Assembly: GCA_035772405.1 (NCBI GenBank)
Contig: JAYKKM010000381.1
Coordinates: forward strand, 186,001 to 250,000
From: Chrysogorgia sp. JL179-B06
Lineage: Eukaryota > Cnidaria > Anthozoa > Scleralcyonacea > Chrysogorgiidae
Direction of reading: 5' to 3'
DNA: 64,000 nucleotides
The notes under the pieces are model-generated. The model saw only the letters and a list, made by a program, of their open reading frames with translations, did no database searches and had not been told where the DNA came from. The translations under genes and the position numbers were made by a program. Positions within the stretch are counted from its first letter, which is position 1. Each line of letters begins with the position of its first letter. Of the stretch, positions 27,365-38,489 are shown piece after piece.

Positions 27365-30300
27365 CATTATATTTATCTACATTTATCTACAGTATATTTA
27401 TCTACAGTGTATTTCTCTATATTTATTTGCATTATATCCACATATTATATATTATATACACATGCCTTTATACAGCTATACAATTATACAATATAAAAAT
27501 ATTTATTTTAACACAATGATTTAAGTGCAGCAAAACCACTGATGTTGTAATTGCTAATGCGGTAATGTCTACATTTTTCTTCATAAATTCATGTAAAAAA
27601 TGTCAACCTGCAGAAAATTTAGAGATTTTCCAAATCTTGATATTTAGAGGTAAATATTGTCTCACTGTGAAACCATGAGAGTTGGCAGGTCTGGAAATGT
27701 ATCTGGAAAACATTTCTGGTTGTCTTTCCTTTCAATTACATGTAGCTTTTTTAATGTGTATTTTTTGGTTTTTGACCTTATTTCTCGATTTGGGGTCTTC
27801 TGGTGTGCCTTAACGAAAACTCCGATTGTTTTGTGGGTTAGTATTAGGTTCTGACGCATGCTTCAACACAAACTAACAACATAGTGGTACTAAAAATGGT
27901 AAATTGTGGGTGGATATGTGTTGGGGTTTGTTGTATATTTAAGCCCATACACCATCACATCCGTACTGAGTTATTGGTGTTGTCTGTTTGCCAGTCATTT
28001 AACAAAATGTTTTTTATTCATTTAATTTAGATGTTACAGTCACATGGAAGTTATACATGCTAGTTGGTTGGTTTTCTGTTTGTTACCATCAGTCCAAGGT
28101 TCAAAATCAAGACGAAAGTTGCTTTGAAAAGGTAATGATTTATTATATTTGTACTACATTTTGATACTTCTTAAAAGATATGAAAATAATTTAATATTTT
28201 GTGATATAGACAAATCAAAAACAATGATTTTTCGGTCACAAAATATCACAAGCTTTATAATTTAAAAATTAAAAATTTAATTAATGTTGTTCCCATTAAA
28301 GTGAGTACTAAAATATGTTAAATAATTAAAAGTAAACATTAAATTTAAGACTTCTAGGATAATACTGCTTGTGGTTCTTAAGTGACATGATAAATCATTT
28401 TGTCAAATCAGATAAATTTTGAAATCAGTTTTCAACCAACATAATAATACGCCTTTTTCCAAGTGCATAATGGTTTTTCAAATAAATTGTTGTTGGATTT
28501 TTAGATCATTTAGCAAAAAATTAAATTGATTTGTTCTTAATTTTTTCAGGTCGAGTCAATGGATGATCATTGAATGATGTTGGAATGATTTCAAATGAAG
28601 AAGTTGAAGGGAAATGTATAGTCTGCATTTAAAATTGGCTTTAATAATTCAGGTATATATGTAATAACAAAATTATAATGATAGTCATTGGAAATATATG
28701 CTAAATATTTCTTCTATTTGTAGAAATTATTCAAATTAATTATGTTGCAATATTAAATATAGAATTCTTAGTTAAAATTCTTAATTTCTAATTGATTCTT
28801 CTCGCTTTGAGGTTGGCAGTTGGCACTATGTAGTTTTTTAATCGTTTTGGTGGAAATTATGAAATGCATCAAAGGAGAAAAGGCAGAGGAAATAATGTGG
28901 TATGAATTTTAATTATTGTTACAGGTTGATTGATAGGCAGTATACTGTATGCATCGATCTGCCAGTTCAATAATTATAGTAGTTTAATTAGTTAATTATT
29001 GTATATTGGGCAGGTGTTTATTTACATTTACATTGAATTAAGTCGGTAATTTCCATACGGATATCACACCAACTGTAAAATTACTACATATTAAAATTTT
29101 TTAAAGTCTAAAAGTTTTAAAAGTCTAAAGACGAAAAATTTGATAACTTAAGCTTAAAAGAGTCTAAAGAATTTGCATCAGAACTATTTGCATCAGGACT
29201 ATTTTTCAACTAGTTTATACCTTTACCATAATAACATAAATTCAAAGTAAATACAAAATAAATTCCAATTAGTCAAAGTTGATCATTTCATACATGAAGA
29301 TATTACATATGTATATCTATGCATTCAGGCATGCTATTAAAAACATCCATTTGTGAATACTGTAGGATTAGAAAATAAAACCATTTAATTCCAATTTGAG
29401 GTAAACATATTTTATAAAGCTTAAATTGCAATATTTCTCTGGAAATATTTCAAGGTTATTTTCTTGAATTTGATCTACAGTACTCGATCCATCAAACTAT
29501 TCCAATGTTACATAATATAGTTTGTATAACAATAATATATTGTCCATTATAATGTTGGAATATTCGGTAAGAAAATAATATTTAGGAGAAGTAAGTGCAA
29601 GTTTATATACAGCTACATTTTGTAATAAAAAACATTTGCCCAGTGTACCTCTTATGGAATTACACGATTGATTTACATACTGTCTGCAGTGTTGCATTAA
29701 ATTTCAAATTTTATTTTTACCAATGTTTGAACGTTGCTTTGATGCAGAGCTGAAACATGTGATTTAAAGTCCTCTGTCTTGGTGGCAATGAAATTTCTGA
29801 ATTGGCACAGTTTTTCTATGATTTTGAGGTTGTTTGAAACTAAATTAAAACACGTACACACATTACTAAATCAATCGTGAATTTCACTTGTACCACTTAT
29901 CACCAAGGTTACATTAATTAATCAAGTATTAATTTGAAGATTAGTGTTACTTTGGTGATGTGGTTTTATAATTGTGCATTAAAACTCAAATGGTCATCAC
30001 AATTATGCAATAATTAAGGACCAATTAACACTTTTCCATTCTTTGTGGAAACCTAGCACCATAATTTTGGTGTGGAAAAATGGGTGATAATTAAGTTAGG
30101 ATAGCATCATGATATGTTGAAGTATTACAAAAATTATGAAAGCGAGATTGGTAAAACTGCATGGATTCAAATATCCAAGGATAAAGTTTTTGGCTGCAAG
30201 GGATTGACTTGAATCTCTCCTGCCAGATTTATTAAGGCCAACCAATATTCTTTTGGTATGAGTTTAAGAACTTGTCTCTCGACAGAAAGTAACTTATAAA

Positions 30301-31684
30301 TTAGGGACAAATTTAATTTACTACTCCAATTGTGATGACTATTTATTTTAATATTCTTAACATTTAAATTTCATGTGCATGTAAATGTTTTAGCTAGTTG
30401 TTCCAAATTGGCAGATCACTTTCACCAAAACAGTTGTTGCCAAAATGCTTCCATGTAATTAAAAAGTATTTGCAGCAAGGTAATACAATCGCTTGCAAGG
30501 AAGTAATTTGGAGACAAGATCTGCACGGCTGCAGATCAAAAGTTGTCACATAATGTTTGGCTATATGAAATGATCTTAAAATTTGGAGCACCTTGCTAGC
30601 TAAATAGACATGGACCAAACTTGCTTCAATACCCACAAAACAATGATCTGAAGATTGGCAACTTTTGATTTCCTACCTTAGGTTTTTAGCTCTTAGTTGG
30701 CTACAACCCTCTCGAATTTTCCAACTTTTGGATGGCTTAACGAAAAGATTGATATTTCATGCTCAGATTGTGAAAATTAGACATCAATTTTTTTATCGAA
30801 AATTTACATTGCCTGGCAACAATGATTTTTCGGTCACAAAAGATCACAAGCTTTATAATTTAAAAATTAAAAACCAAATTAATGTTGGTTTGGGCCCATT
30901 AAAGTTAGTACTACATTAAATATGTTAAATAATTAAAAGATAAACATTAAATTTAAGACATAGTATAATACTGCTTGTGGTTCTTAAGTGAAATGATAAA
31001 TCATTTTGTCAAATAAGATAAATTTTTAAATCAGTTTTCGACCATACATTGTCATTTTCCAAGTGTTATATTATTTTTAGATCAATTTTACTTTTAATAA
31101 AAAATTAAATTGTCTTGCTCTTAACTTTTTCATGTTGGAATGATTTCAAATCAAGAAGTTGAAGCGAAATGTAGTCGGGATTTGGCTTTACTAGTTCAGG
31201 TATATAATATAACAATCATTATAATTGATAATTATTGAAAATATGTGATAAATATTTCTATTTGTAGAAATTAACTTGCAATATATAGAATTATTAGTTA
31301 AAATTCTTAATTACTTGTTTTTCTTTGCAGTTCCAGGCATTCTAGTTTGTTAATCGTTGTGGTGGAAATTATAATACATCAAAGGAGAAAAGACAGAGGA
31401 AATAAGGTGATTGATTAATTATTGATCTACAGGTTGATACACAGTGTATTGTGTGCATCGACCTGCCTGTTCAATAATTGTAATTTTAATTAATTATTGT
31501 ATTTTGGGCAGGTGTTTGTAGTAGTGCTATTATAATTGACAGGACTATTTTTCAACTAGTAGCTTTCACACAATAAAATAAATTCTAAGTAAACGCAAGT
31601 AAATTCCAACTTAGTAAAAGTTAATCATTTCATGCATGAATATATTATATATAGCATTCAGGATGCTATTAAAAACATTTTTAA

Positions 31685-32036
31685 AATTAGACATCGAGTC
31701 CGAGTTGTCCACAGGCTAGCCTGAGTGCCAAGTCTGAGTTGATTTTTCGCTCGGAGGCAATGACGACGACGAGTTGTTTAATTGATTTAGTTAACAATTA
31801 TTTAACAATTAGGCATCGAGTTAGAGTTGTCCATAGGTTAGCCTGAAGGCAAGTCTGAGTTGATTTTTCGCTCGGGGAAATGACAACGAGTTGTTTAATT
31901 GATTTAGTTAACAATTATTTAACAATTAGGCATCAGGTTAGAGTTGTCCATAGGCTTAGCCTGAGGGCCAAGTCTGAGTTGATTTTTCGCTCGGGGACAA
32001 TAATGACAACGAGTTGTTTAATTGTTTTAGTAGAAA
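31685..32036. repeat. Three tandem copies of a unit of about 120 bp
   Basis: GAGTTGTCCA ... AAGTCTGAGTTGATTTTTCG ... GAGTTGTTTAATTG recurs three times with point differences and small indels. It lies inside the second copy of the host duplication and is absent from the first. Confidence 0.85.
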
Positions 32037-32453
32037 CAAATAAGTGGACTATTACATTTATTCATTATAATGAAAATTATTCCAAATAATATAAACAGCT
32101 ATATATTCCATAGAACTTCATGATAGTAATATTAACAGTGTTATGTAATAAAAACATCTGCCAAGTGTACCTTTTGTGGAATTACAGGATTGATTTACAT
32201 ATATGTGTTGTATTTTCAAATTAATATTTTCCCAAATTAATATTTACCAAATTTAATCGAGCGCTGCACAATGGTTTCAGTGCCTGATTACAGAAATCAA
32301 TGCATTAAAAATTATCCTTTGTAATATAAGACAAGTGAGCGGGTTTTCTAATTCCAACTGTCTAACTTGCCACCAATGCATACCCATCTCCGCAGGCAAT
32401 ATGCGCGCCATGTCCCTAAAAGTAACCGCCTAGCGGGCGTCTTGTTTACATAA

Positions 32454-32582
32454 GTTGCCACCCCACGATGGGACAGGGACCTGGGTAGGGTCAGATATTT
32501 TTCCATATGCAAATTAGATAATTTGCATACGAAGGGAGGTCCGACCCCACCCGGGTCCCCGTCCCATTCTCGGGGTGGCAAC
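32454..32582. repeat. Foldback repeat with GTTGCCACCCC ends
   Basis: GTTGCCACCCC at 32454 is complementary to GGGGTGGCAAC at 32582, and the arms continue through GGGACAGGGACC and GGGTC to a centre at TGCAAATTAGATAATTTGCA. It is probably a small MITE. Confidence 0.75.
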
Positions 32583-32681
32583 TTTGCATTGTATACAATT
32601 AAAATTACACAATGCAAAAATTAAATTTACATAAGCGGACCAGGAGGCCAGGGGTGAAATAAACGAAAAAACCACCCCCTC

Positions 32682-32776
32682 AAAGGCGGATTGCCATTCA
32701 GCACTTTTTATCGCGCGATCAATTTGATCGCTTTCTTTTGAAAACGATAAAAAGCACTGAATGAAAACCCGCCTTT
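32682..32776. repeat. Small foldback repeat
   Basis: AAAGGCGG, ATTCAGCACTTTTTATCG and the inner GATCAATTTGATC pair with their complements within 95 bases. Confidence 0.75.
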
Positions 32777-32906
32777 ACGGTCCATTTAATGCCAGGCTCC
32801 TAATTTGTAATTTGCATGTAATTAATTAATTATTTAACTAAAATAGACACTGCCCAAACTTGCTTCAATTTTCACAAACAATTGGCTTATGTTCAAGATT
32901 GGAGTT

Positions 32907-33455
32907 AGTAGTAATATATATATATATATATATATTAACAATGTGTAAGGGATTGGCACTAGCTCTTAACCAATGAGAATGCAGTATTGATTTGAATTGA
33001 CCAATCAGAGAAAAGGGTATCGCAGTATTTCCAGGGTGGTGCCCCAAAATGAGTCAAGCTGTGAGCTAGTTAATAACTAATAGTTCAGGAGGGGAAGTCA
33101 ATTCAAATCAATACTTATTGTAATTTGATCATTGGTTAAGAGCCAAGTGCCAATCCCTTTCACATTGTTAAGAGTGATGGTAGTTGTTGCTTGATAGTTG
33201 TCCTGATCGTCGGGAAGGAAACATGGCCGCCACGCGCAGTGAAGTTAAAAAATGTATTTTGGAAAAAAAGGTTAATGGTGGAAAAAATATATATTTGAAA
33301 AAATATATAATAAGATATATGTGAATTAATAGTAGTAGTATTTTAAAAATAAATATGAAAAACAAAAAACATGAATTGTGAATTTGAAAAAAAAGTATTT
33401 TAAAATAAAAAAATAAAAATATAAAAATGATTGAAATATTTTTAAAAATAGAACG
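32907..33455. repeat. Left terminal inverted repeat
   Basis: Nearly identical to the reverse complement of 60418-60970. After the (TA)n tip come several CCAAT or ATTGG boxes near 32970, 33000 and 33130, and a GCCGCCACGCGC block near 33230. The inner third is an A-rich tract. Differences are mainly run-length changes. Confidence 0.92.
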
Positions 33456-34557
33456 TAGAATTGTATTTTATAAAAAAAAAAGGAATTGTAAAAAAGTATT
33501 TTTAAAAAAATAATAAGAAATGAGCGCGCGCGCGACGGAGATGTTACCTCAACGACGACCAGAGCTCGAATGAGGTGTAAGCTGATATACCGTAAGTAAA
33601 TAGGGTATTATTTTTTTGTAAAAGGTTTTTGGGAAAAGGCGTTTCCGGAAGTAGATTACAGTTAGTATATAACAGGTGAAATAACCACACCCACTTCACT
33701 TCACTTCTGGTGTTCATCGAGGACACATCTCTCTCTAGCTCTCTCTGTCTTTTATTTTTTTTTATAAAATACTTTTGCAAATAACTTTTACATTTTTTTT
33801 TTAAAAAATCATTATTACTTTTTTATTTTTAAAAAAATAATTACTTTTTTGTTTTGCTCCTACTACTGTTGTGTGTATGCTCGCTTGAAAGTCGTACTCT
33901 CAAAAAGTGCGAAGCGCTTGAACCCTCCAATGAGCTGTAGTATTTATTACTAACCAGCATTGGTGCGCATTCAACCCGCAGTACTCTTGTAAATCGCGAC
34001 TGGTTTAGACTTTATTGTCTGGTCTTCCTCTCTAAAAAAGAGGTTGATGTCAGGTGGGACTAGTCCATAGCGACATTTAGCTCACCGCCAGATCGATCGA
34101 TTGCTTGTTGTACGTTATGGGTTTTTGGATGTTAGCATGTGGTGAAAGAGCTAGCTAAAGTATAACACCTAGTTTCACCGGAGTATTTTTATTTTTTGTT
34201 TTATTTTTACTTTTTTAAGACAAAAATATATACAAAAGCACACACAATATATCGAAAGTGCTTGTACATTGCGTTACTGGATCTACCTCTATATTAAAGT
34301 GTATATTTTGTATATATATATTTTTTAAAATAAACACATAACAACCCTCTAGTAATAAATTTGGGAAGAATGGTTATTCTTCCCATTTCCACACACTAGG
34401 ACAATTCCCACCCTATAAAAATAAAAAATATATCATTTTAAAAAACAACAACCCAAAAATCTTAATCGTATCTTTTTCCCAAAAAAACGATTTCACTATC
34501 AACCAAAGGTGAAGGTCATTCAAGGTGACTAATGCAAAGCAAGTACTGACGTCTTTT
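33456..34557. other. Left non-coding arm of the element
   Basis: There is no convincing frame. Seen: a (GC)n tract at 33523-33536; a TATA box TATATAA at 33666-33672 (plus strand); a less AT-rich island at about 33860-34170, with a CCTCTCT/AGAGG stem near 34030, that may be a structured RNA; and AAGGTCA half-sites at 34510-34528. This region may be transcribed as a leader or non-coding RNA. Confidence 0.4.
34510..34528 (+). promoter_or_regulatory. Paired AAGGTCA-type nuclear receptor sites
   Basis: TGAAGGTCA (34510-34518) is followed directly by TTCAAGGTGA. Both fit the extended monomer half-site (TCAAGGTCA) bound by NR5A/FTZ-F1 and ERR receptors. They sit upstream of the first gene, and similar sites occur at 37808-37953 and 46981-47209. 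Confidence 0.45.
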
Positions 34558-34733
34558 GCTAGATGGATTTAAAGAGCTGTGATAGAACAGGAACAGAATA
34601 TTTAGTAACAGATTTTTAGTGTTTCAAATAAATGATGACCAGTATTTGTCTGATCATCAATTATTTGAAACACGAAAATTCTGCGACTAAAGTTTCTGTT
34701 CCTGTTCCATCACTGCTCTCTAACCCATCTGGC
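34558..34733. ncRNA. Long imperfect hairpin, candidate viral small-RNA precursor
   Basis: The 5' arm 34558-34642 and 3' arm 34650-34733 are complementary over about 84 positions with scattered mismatches and a 7-base loop. Pairing includes GATAGAACAGGAACAGA with TCTGTTCCTGTTCCATC and GTGTTTCAAATAA with TTATTTGAAACAC. It has no coding frame. The mismatched arms look like a maintained RNA structure more than a fresh palindrome. It could equally be an inserted MITE. Confidence 0.55.
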
Positions 34734-34841
34734 ATCTGCGACAGCACTTATTCAACTCATAATTCATGCGTTACATAGATTTTTTGTTTTTTATTTTATA
34801 AATAAAATAAAAACAGGAAGTCAATCAGCGGGTGAGATACG

Positions 34842-34848
34842 TATATAA
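34842..34848 (+). promoter_or_regulatory. TATA box for the 35059 gene
   Basis: GTATATAAGAG lies about 90 bases before the putative exon 1 end and 217 before the ATG at 35059. Confidence 0.5.
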
Positions 34849-34935
34849 GAGTGGGTTTTAAAGGGTTTTAAAGAGTATCATGTTTAAGGATTGTGAATAT
34901 CAAACTCGTGAAAGAACACGTGTGAAGATTCAATG

Positions 34936-35058
34936 GTAAGAATATGAATTTGTATGATTTTTAGTCTTTTATTAAAATTTTATAGGGTTATTTTTTCAAG
35001 TTTTTCTGAAGTATTATGAATAGTATTGTAATGATCGTATTTTTATTTGATTTTTTAG
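34936..35058 (+). other. Putative 5' intron, 123 bp
   Basis: Donor ATG/GTAAGAAT and acceptor TTATTTGATTTTTTAG immediately before the ATG at 35059. Splicing would join an upstream ATG to the coding start. Predicted from consensus only. Confidence 0.4.
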
Positions 35059-36297
35059 ATGAAATATCAAGCTAAGAGAAAAAGCGCTTTACCCACCCGA
35101 CCCATTTTGGAAAGACGTGTGAAAAAAAGAAAAGTGGAAGAAAAAAACATTTCTTTTTTATATATTTTAAAAGTTGTACCGTATTTTCAACGCTTTAGAA
35201 ATCCAAAGATTGGTTTTATCTATTGGATGTTTGGTCTTTTGAATTACTATTATGGTGAAATAATTGGTTGTTTACAGATTGAAATAGATGTTTTTGCAAA
35301 ATTTTATACGGGATTTTGTTTGTTACGATTAAACGATCCAGTCGTAAAAGACATGAAACTTTATAAATGTTGGACCGTTGAACAAGGAGGAAAAGCAAAA
35401 TACATTGTTCCATATATTGACAGTAGTGAAAAATATGTTTTACATAGATATTGTAACGAGCTCATATTATCAAAGAACCCTCGTTTATTATCTTCATTAT
35501 TTAGTTTAGATAATATCTACTTAGATAGTTTCTATATTACTATAACAAGAGCACAATATTTTTATGATGATAATTATCATTTTATGTCCCCTATTGTTTC
35601 ACCTTCACAAGAAATGAATCGTTTACCGATTCCCTTTGGGATGGGTAGAAAATTTATATTTAACATGCTTTATAAAATAGGTAGAGACGTTGAATACCCC
35701 CTTTTAATTGATCTTTCGCTTTATTTATTAACTGTTGCACCTTATTTTTATTAGCGTGTCTAGCTAATAATTCTCAAACTTTTAGATATAATATATTTTG
35801 CATAGCAGCATGTTTTATTTTTTATTGTCCAAAACATAATCCTCATGGTAGAATTGAAAATAATAATTTAACGGATATTGATCTTAATCACATTGTATAT
35901 AATTTTAGTGCTTCTAGTGATAGAAATCATCATTGTAGGTATAAAAATTGTAAGCAAAAATCCACTTTTTTTTTCGCTAACCCTATAAATGAGTATATTT
36001 TTGATACCCAACTTTTGAGATGTGAACATTTTTTTTGATATAGTATTTTCTGAAACGCAAATAATTCATTCATTCCCTGTAACTATAGATTCATCTGATA
36101 CATTTGGAATGAATTATGACAAATATGGGTTAGAATTATTAGATTATAATTTATTAACACCCTATTTTAAAATATATTTTGATCAAGCTAATATACATCA
36201 ATATCTAGAAGCTTATCTGATGGGGTATTTACAAAGATATAATTATATTTTTGATTATAGACATTTTAAAATAAAATTATATGATGTGACATTATAG
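35059..36297 (+). pseudogene. Hypothetical viral protein, frameshifted twice
   Basis: Three colinear frames make up one gene of about 410 codons. 35059-35754 starts at ATG with a basic N-terminus (KRKSALPTRPILERRVKKRK). The second frame covers about 35740-36030 and contains 'YCPKHNPHGRIE' and a Cys-rich 'CRYKNCKQK'. The third is 36022-36297. The shifts lie near 35745 and in the T-run at 36030-36037, both single bases. I do not recognise the family. The basic N-terminus and Cys pattern suggest a nucleic-acid-binding or early protein. Its 3' end overlaps the next gene on the opposite strand. Confidence 0.6.
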
Positions 36298-36667
36298 TAA
36301 ATAATCTTGTAATAAAAGTGTAAAAACAAAAAGGAAATGTAAATAAAGGATTTTCTAATAAAATTGTTTTTTTTGAGGTTTTAAAATCTGTAATTGTTAA
36401 TCTTGTCCAATATTGAATTAGTTCAATTTCTTTATCCCCAACAGGTTTTCCATCGAAAAAAAAATGAATTAAACAATAAAACGCAATGATATGGCCTGTT
36501 TCATAACGTTCCATTTGTTTATAAACCAATTCCATTTGTTGACTATCGATTTGTAAAACAATGTTTTTCAACATATTCTCTTGACTTGTAATACATTTTT
36601 GTATTAAGGGTTTCAATTTTTTGTATTTAATATTATTTCTTGCAAGTTCTTCGAGAATGATATCCAT
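36266..36667 (-). CDS. Hypothetical protein, 133 aa
   Basis: Begins MDIILEELARNNIKYKKL. An upstream in-frame GTG is ignored because eukaryotic viruses use ATG. Mostly helical-looking N-terminal half, then a hydrophobic aromatic C-terminus (PLFTFPFCFYTFITRLF). It is convergent with the 35059 gene and overlaps its end by 32 bases. No family was recognised. Confidence 0.6.
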   Translation of the reverse strand: MDIILEELARNNIKYKKLKPLIQKCITSQENMLKNIVLQIDSQQMELVYKQMERYETGHIIAFYCLIHFFFDGKPVGDKEIELIQYWTRLTITDFKTSKKTILLENPLFTFPFCFYTFITRLFTIMSHHIILF

Positions 36668-36740
36668 TTTTATTTGTAAATAAAAAACAAATTTCACACA
36701 CCATACACATATATATATATATATACAAACGGTTTATTTT

Positions 36741-36953
36741 CTATACATTCTTTTTAAAATTCCTTTTTTTAAAAATACTTTCATTACGTGTTTTTTCTAT
36801 TTTCTTAAATATTTTCCGATAGTTTCTTTCTAATAATCTAATTCCTATTCTATTATTTTTATATACATTAAATTTTCTTATTATTCTATCTTTTTCTCTA
36901 AATATAAATTTTAATTGTCTATAGGAATCTAAATCTCTAACAATGATATCATA
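36741..36953 (-). pseudogene. Open Lys/Arg-rich tail after two stops
   Basis: Downstream of the proline-rich gene and in the same frame, separated only by TGA-TTA-ATA-ATA-TGA, 70 codons are open (IIVRDLDSYRQLKFIFREKD and onwards), ending at TAG. It has no ATG near its start. It may be the lost C-terminal domain of the 36966-37703 protein or a second exon. Confidence 0.4.
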
Positions 36954-36965
36954 TCATATTATTAA

Positions 36966-37703
36966 TCAATCAGTATTAATATTTATATACGCTACTGTTT
37001 CAACACCCGTTAACTTGTGTTTTTTTTTATATATTAACTGTTTTTTAAATTGTTTGATCCTATCAGATTCTTCTTCATCTTCAATACTCATTACCTGCGG
37101 CATAGGTGGTGGGGGTGGAGGAGATAAATGTATAACGTTTGCGGGTAATGGGGGAGGAAAAGATGCGATTAATTGCTGCATCAATAGATTGTCAGGAATT
37201 AAATTATCAAAGTCAAGGGTGTTTGATAAATCAAATAATGTTGACGCTTCGTCTTGTATGAAGTTTTCGCTTGGTGTTGGGAGAATGTTTTCTTCGGGGA
37301 TATTTATCGCCGGTAAGACTTCGTCGGGGAACGTTTCGGGAATATTTATCGCCGGTACTTGTAAGACATCATCGATATGTTTTTGGGTAGCGGGAGGAGG
37401 AGGTAGATCGGGTATCGGTATTTCCTCTAGCGGTGTAAGCGGATAGGGTGATAATGGCGGCGGTGGTGGTGTCGTAGACTCAATGATTCTACAAACATCA
37501 TCGATTAATTTTACCTCTTCTTCTTCATCGTCAGACTCTGACTCCGATGATATATCTGAGATGTAAAGCCCCAATTGTTTTTGTAAAATTTCATTGCGTA
37601 GTTGCACCATTTGTGAAACACCTTTCCCTTTTCCATAGCTCGATGTTGTTTCTTCGTCTTTGTACGGGATATGTTTGGGTCTACCATATCTGATCCTAGC
37701 CAT
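36966..37703 (-). CDS. Proline-rich acidic protein, 245 aa
   Basis: ATG start with a TATA box (ATATATATAAGAACC, minus strand) about 35-45 bases upstream. The N-terminus is basic (MARIRYGRPKHIPYKDEE), then an acidic Ser stretch (SSESESDDEEEE), several poly-proline blocks (TTPPPPPLSPYPL, SPPPPPPMP) and a near-repeat 'LQVPAINIPE / VLPAINIPE'. It is low complexity with no known domain. Divergent from the 38490 gene, with a shared promoter region between them. Confidence 0.65.
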   Translation of the reverse strand: MARIRYGRPKHIPYKDEETTSSYGKGKGVSQMVQLRNEILQKQLGLYISDISSESESDDEEEEVKLIDDVCRIIESTTPPPPPLSPYPLTPLEEIPIPDLPPPPATQKHIDDVLQVPAINIPETFPDEVLPAINIPEENILPTPSENFIQDEASTLFDLSNTLDFDNLIPDNLLMQQLIASFPPPLPANVIHLSPPPPPPMPQVMSIEDEEESDRIKQFKKQLIYKKKHKLTGVETVAYININTD

Positions 37704-38489
37704 TTGAGTTTTAAAAATGTTTGAAAACCGAGGTTCTTATATATATTTTATAAAATAGTAAAGTGATTTCATTGGTTTATTTTCAACGTGTTTCATTGGT
37801 TTAAAGGTTAAGGTCTTTCAAGGGTTTTGAGAGAGAACCATATTTTATTTTTAGAAATGTTATCCCAATTTGTTCAAGGTCAGGGTCGGCGTTTATTTGT
37901 TCAAGGTCATGGAATGTGAAGTATTTTGTTATTAACATTCGCGGTCAAGGTTAAATTTTGGGTTTTTATTTTTAGTAGGGTAAAAAAACGTAGATGTTTA
38001 ATATAAAGTTAAAGACTGTTGTGATTCCGTTTCGTTTTTATATTATAAAAATAAAATCTGAAACACTATTTTTCGTTAGAACGATGTTGAGGTATGTTGA
38101 CAGATGTTTTTGTGCACGACTATCCATACCAACACCGCCAATATTATAATCCGCCAAGTGCGTGTATTTTCGGACAGATGTTTTTCGACACGATTTCCCC
38201 CTAGCAACTACCCAATATTATAATCCGTTGAGATTTTTAAAAATAAAAGAAAAGCGTCAGGGGTGATCTTATAGAAAGTAAGAGTTCAACTTTTCACATG
38301 TATGTCTGATTTATTTGGATTGATTATACAATTTCAGTTTGTCTGCGGTATGTGAAATCCGAACCTCTTTGCTAGGATCAATTCATTTCATAAAATATAT
38401 TTATTTGTCTGTGTGAATTCGTGTTGGTTATATAAATTTTGCTATAAAAGATGCCTGCTAAACGTTAAACATCAGTATTTTTGAAAAAG
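37704..38489. promoter_or_regulatory. Divergent promoter region with TCAAGGTCA sites
   Basis: Between two divergent genes. It contains TTAAGGTCT (37808), TCAAGGTCA (37874-37882 and 37901-37909) and TCAAGGTTA (37945), ATTGG boxes at 37770-37800, and two imperfect direct repeats at about 38098-38160 and 38173-38233 sharing GACAGATGTTTTT and AATATTATAATCCG. A plus-strand TATA box GCTATAAAAG lies near 38440. Confidence 0.55.

Larger units (their letters stand above)
28226..32885. repeat. Diverged tandem duplication of host segment
   Basis: 28226-30660 and 30822-32885 share colinear blocks, such as CAATGATTTTTCGGTCACAA (28226, 30822) and CCAAACTTGCTTCAAT (30613, 32853), separated by diverged or deleted stretches. 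No gene was recognised in either copy. The second copy runs into the left end of the virus-like element. Confidence 0.75.

Noticed and set aside
33544..33780. 78-codon minus-strand frame near the left end
   Set aside because: It starts in an A/T-run, has no TATA on its strand at the right place and its composition looks random. The plus-strand TATA at 33666 points the other way.
33860..34170. tRNA gene in the left arm
   Set aside because: No cloverleaf or consistent A and B boxes could be found by eye.
36943..37446. Gly/Ser-rich plus-strand frame
   Set aside because: Antisense of the proline-rich gene 36966-37703, which has its own TATA box and ATG.
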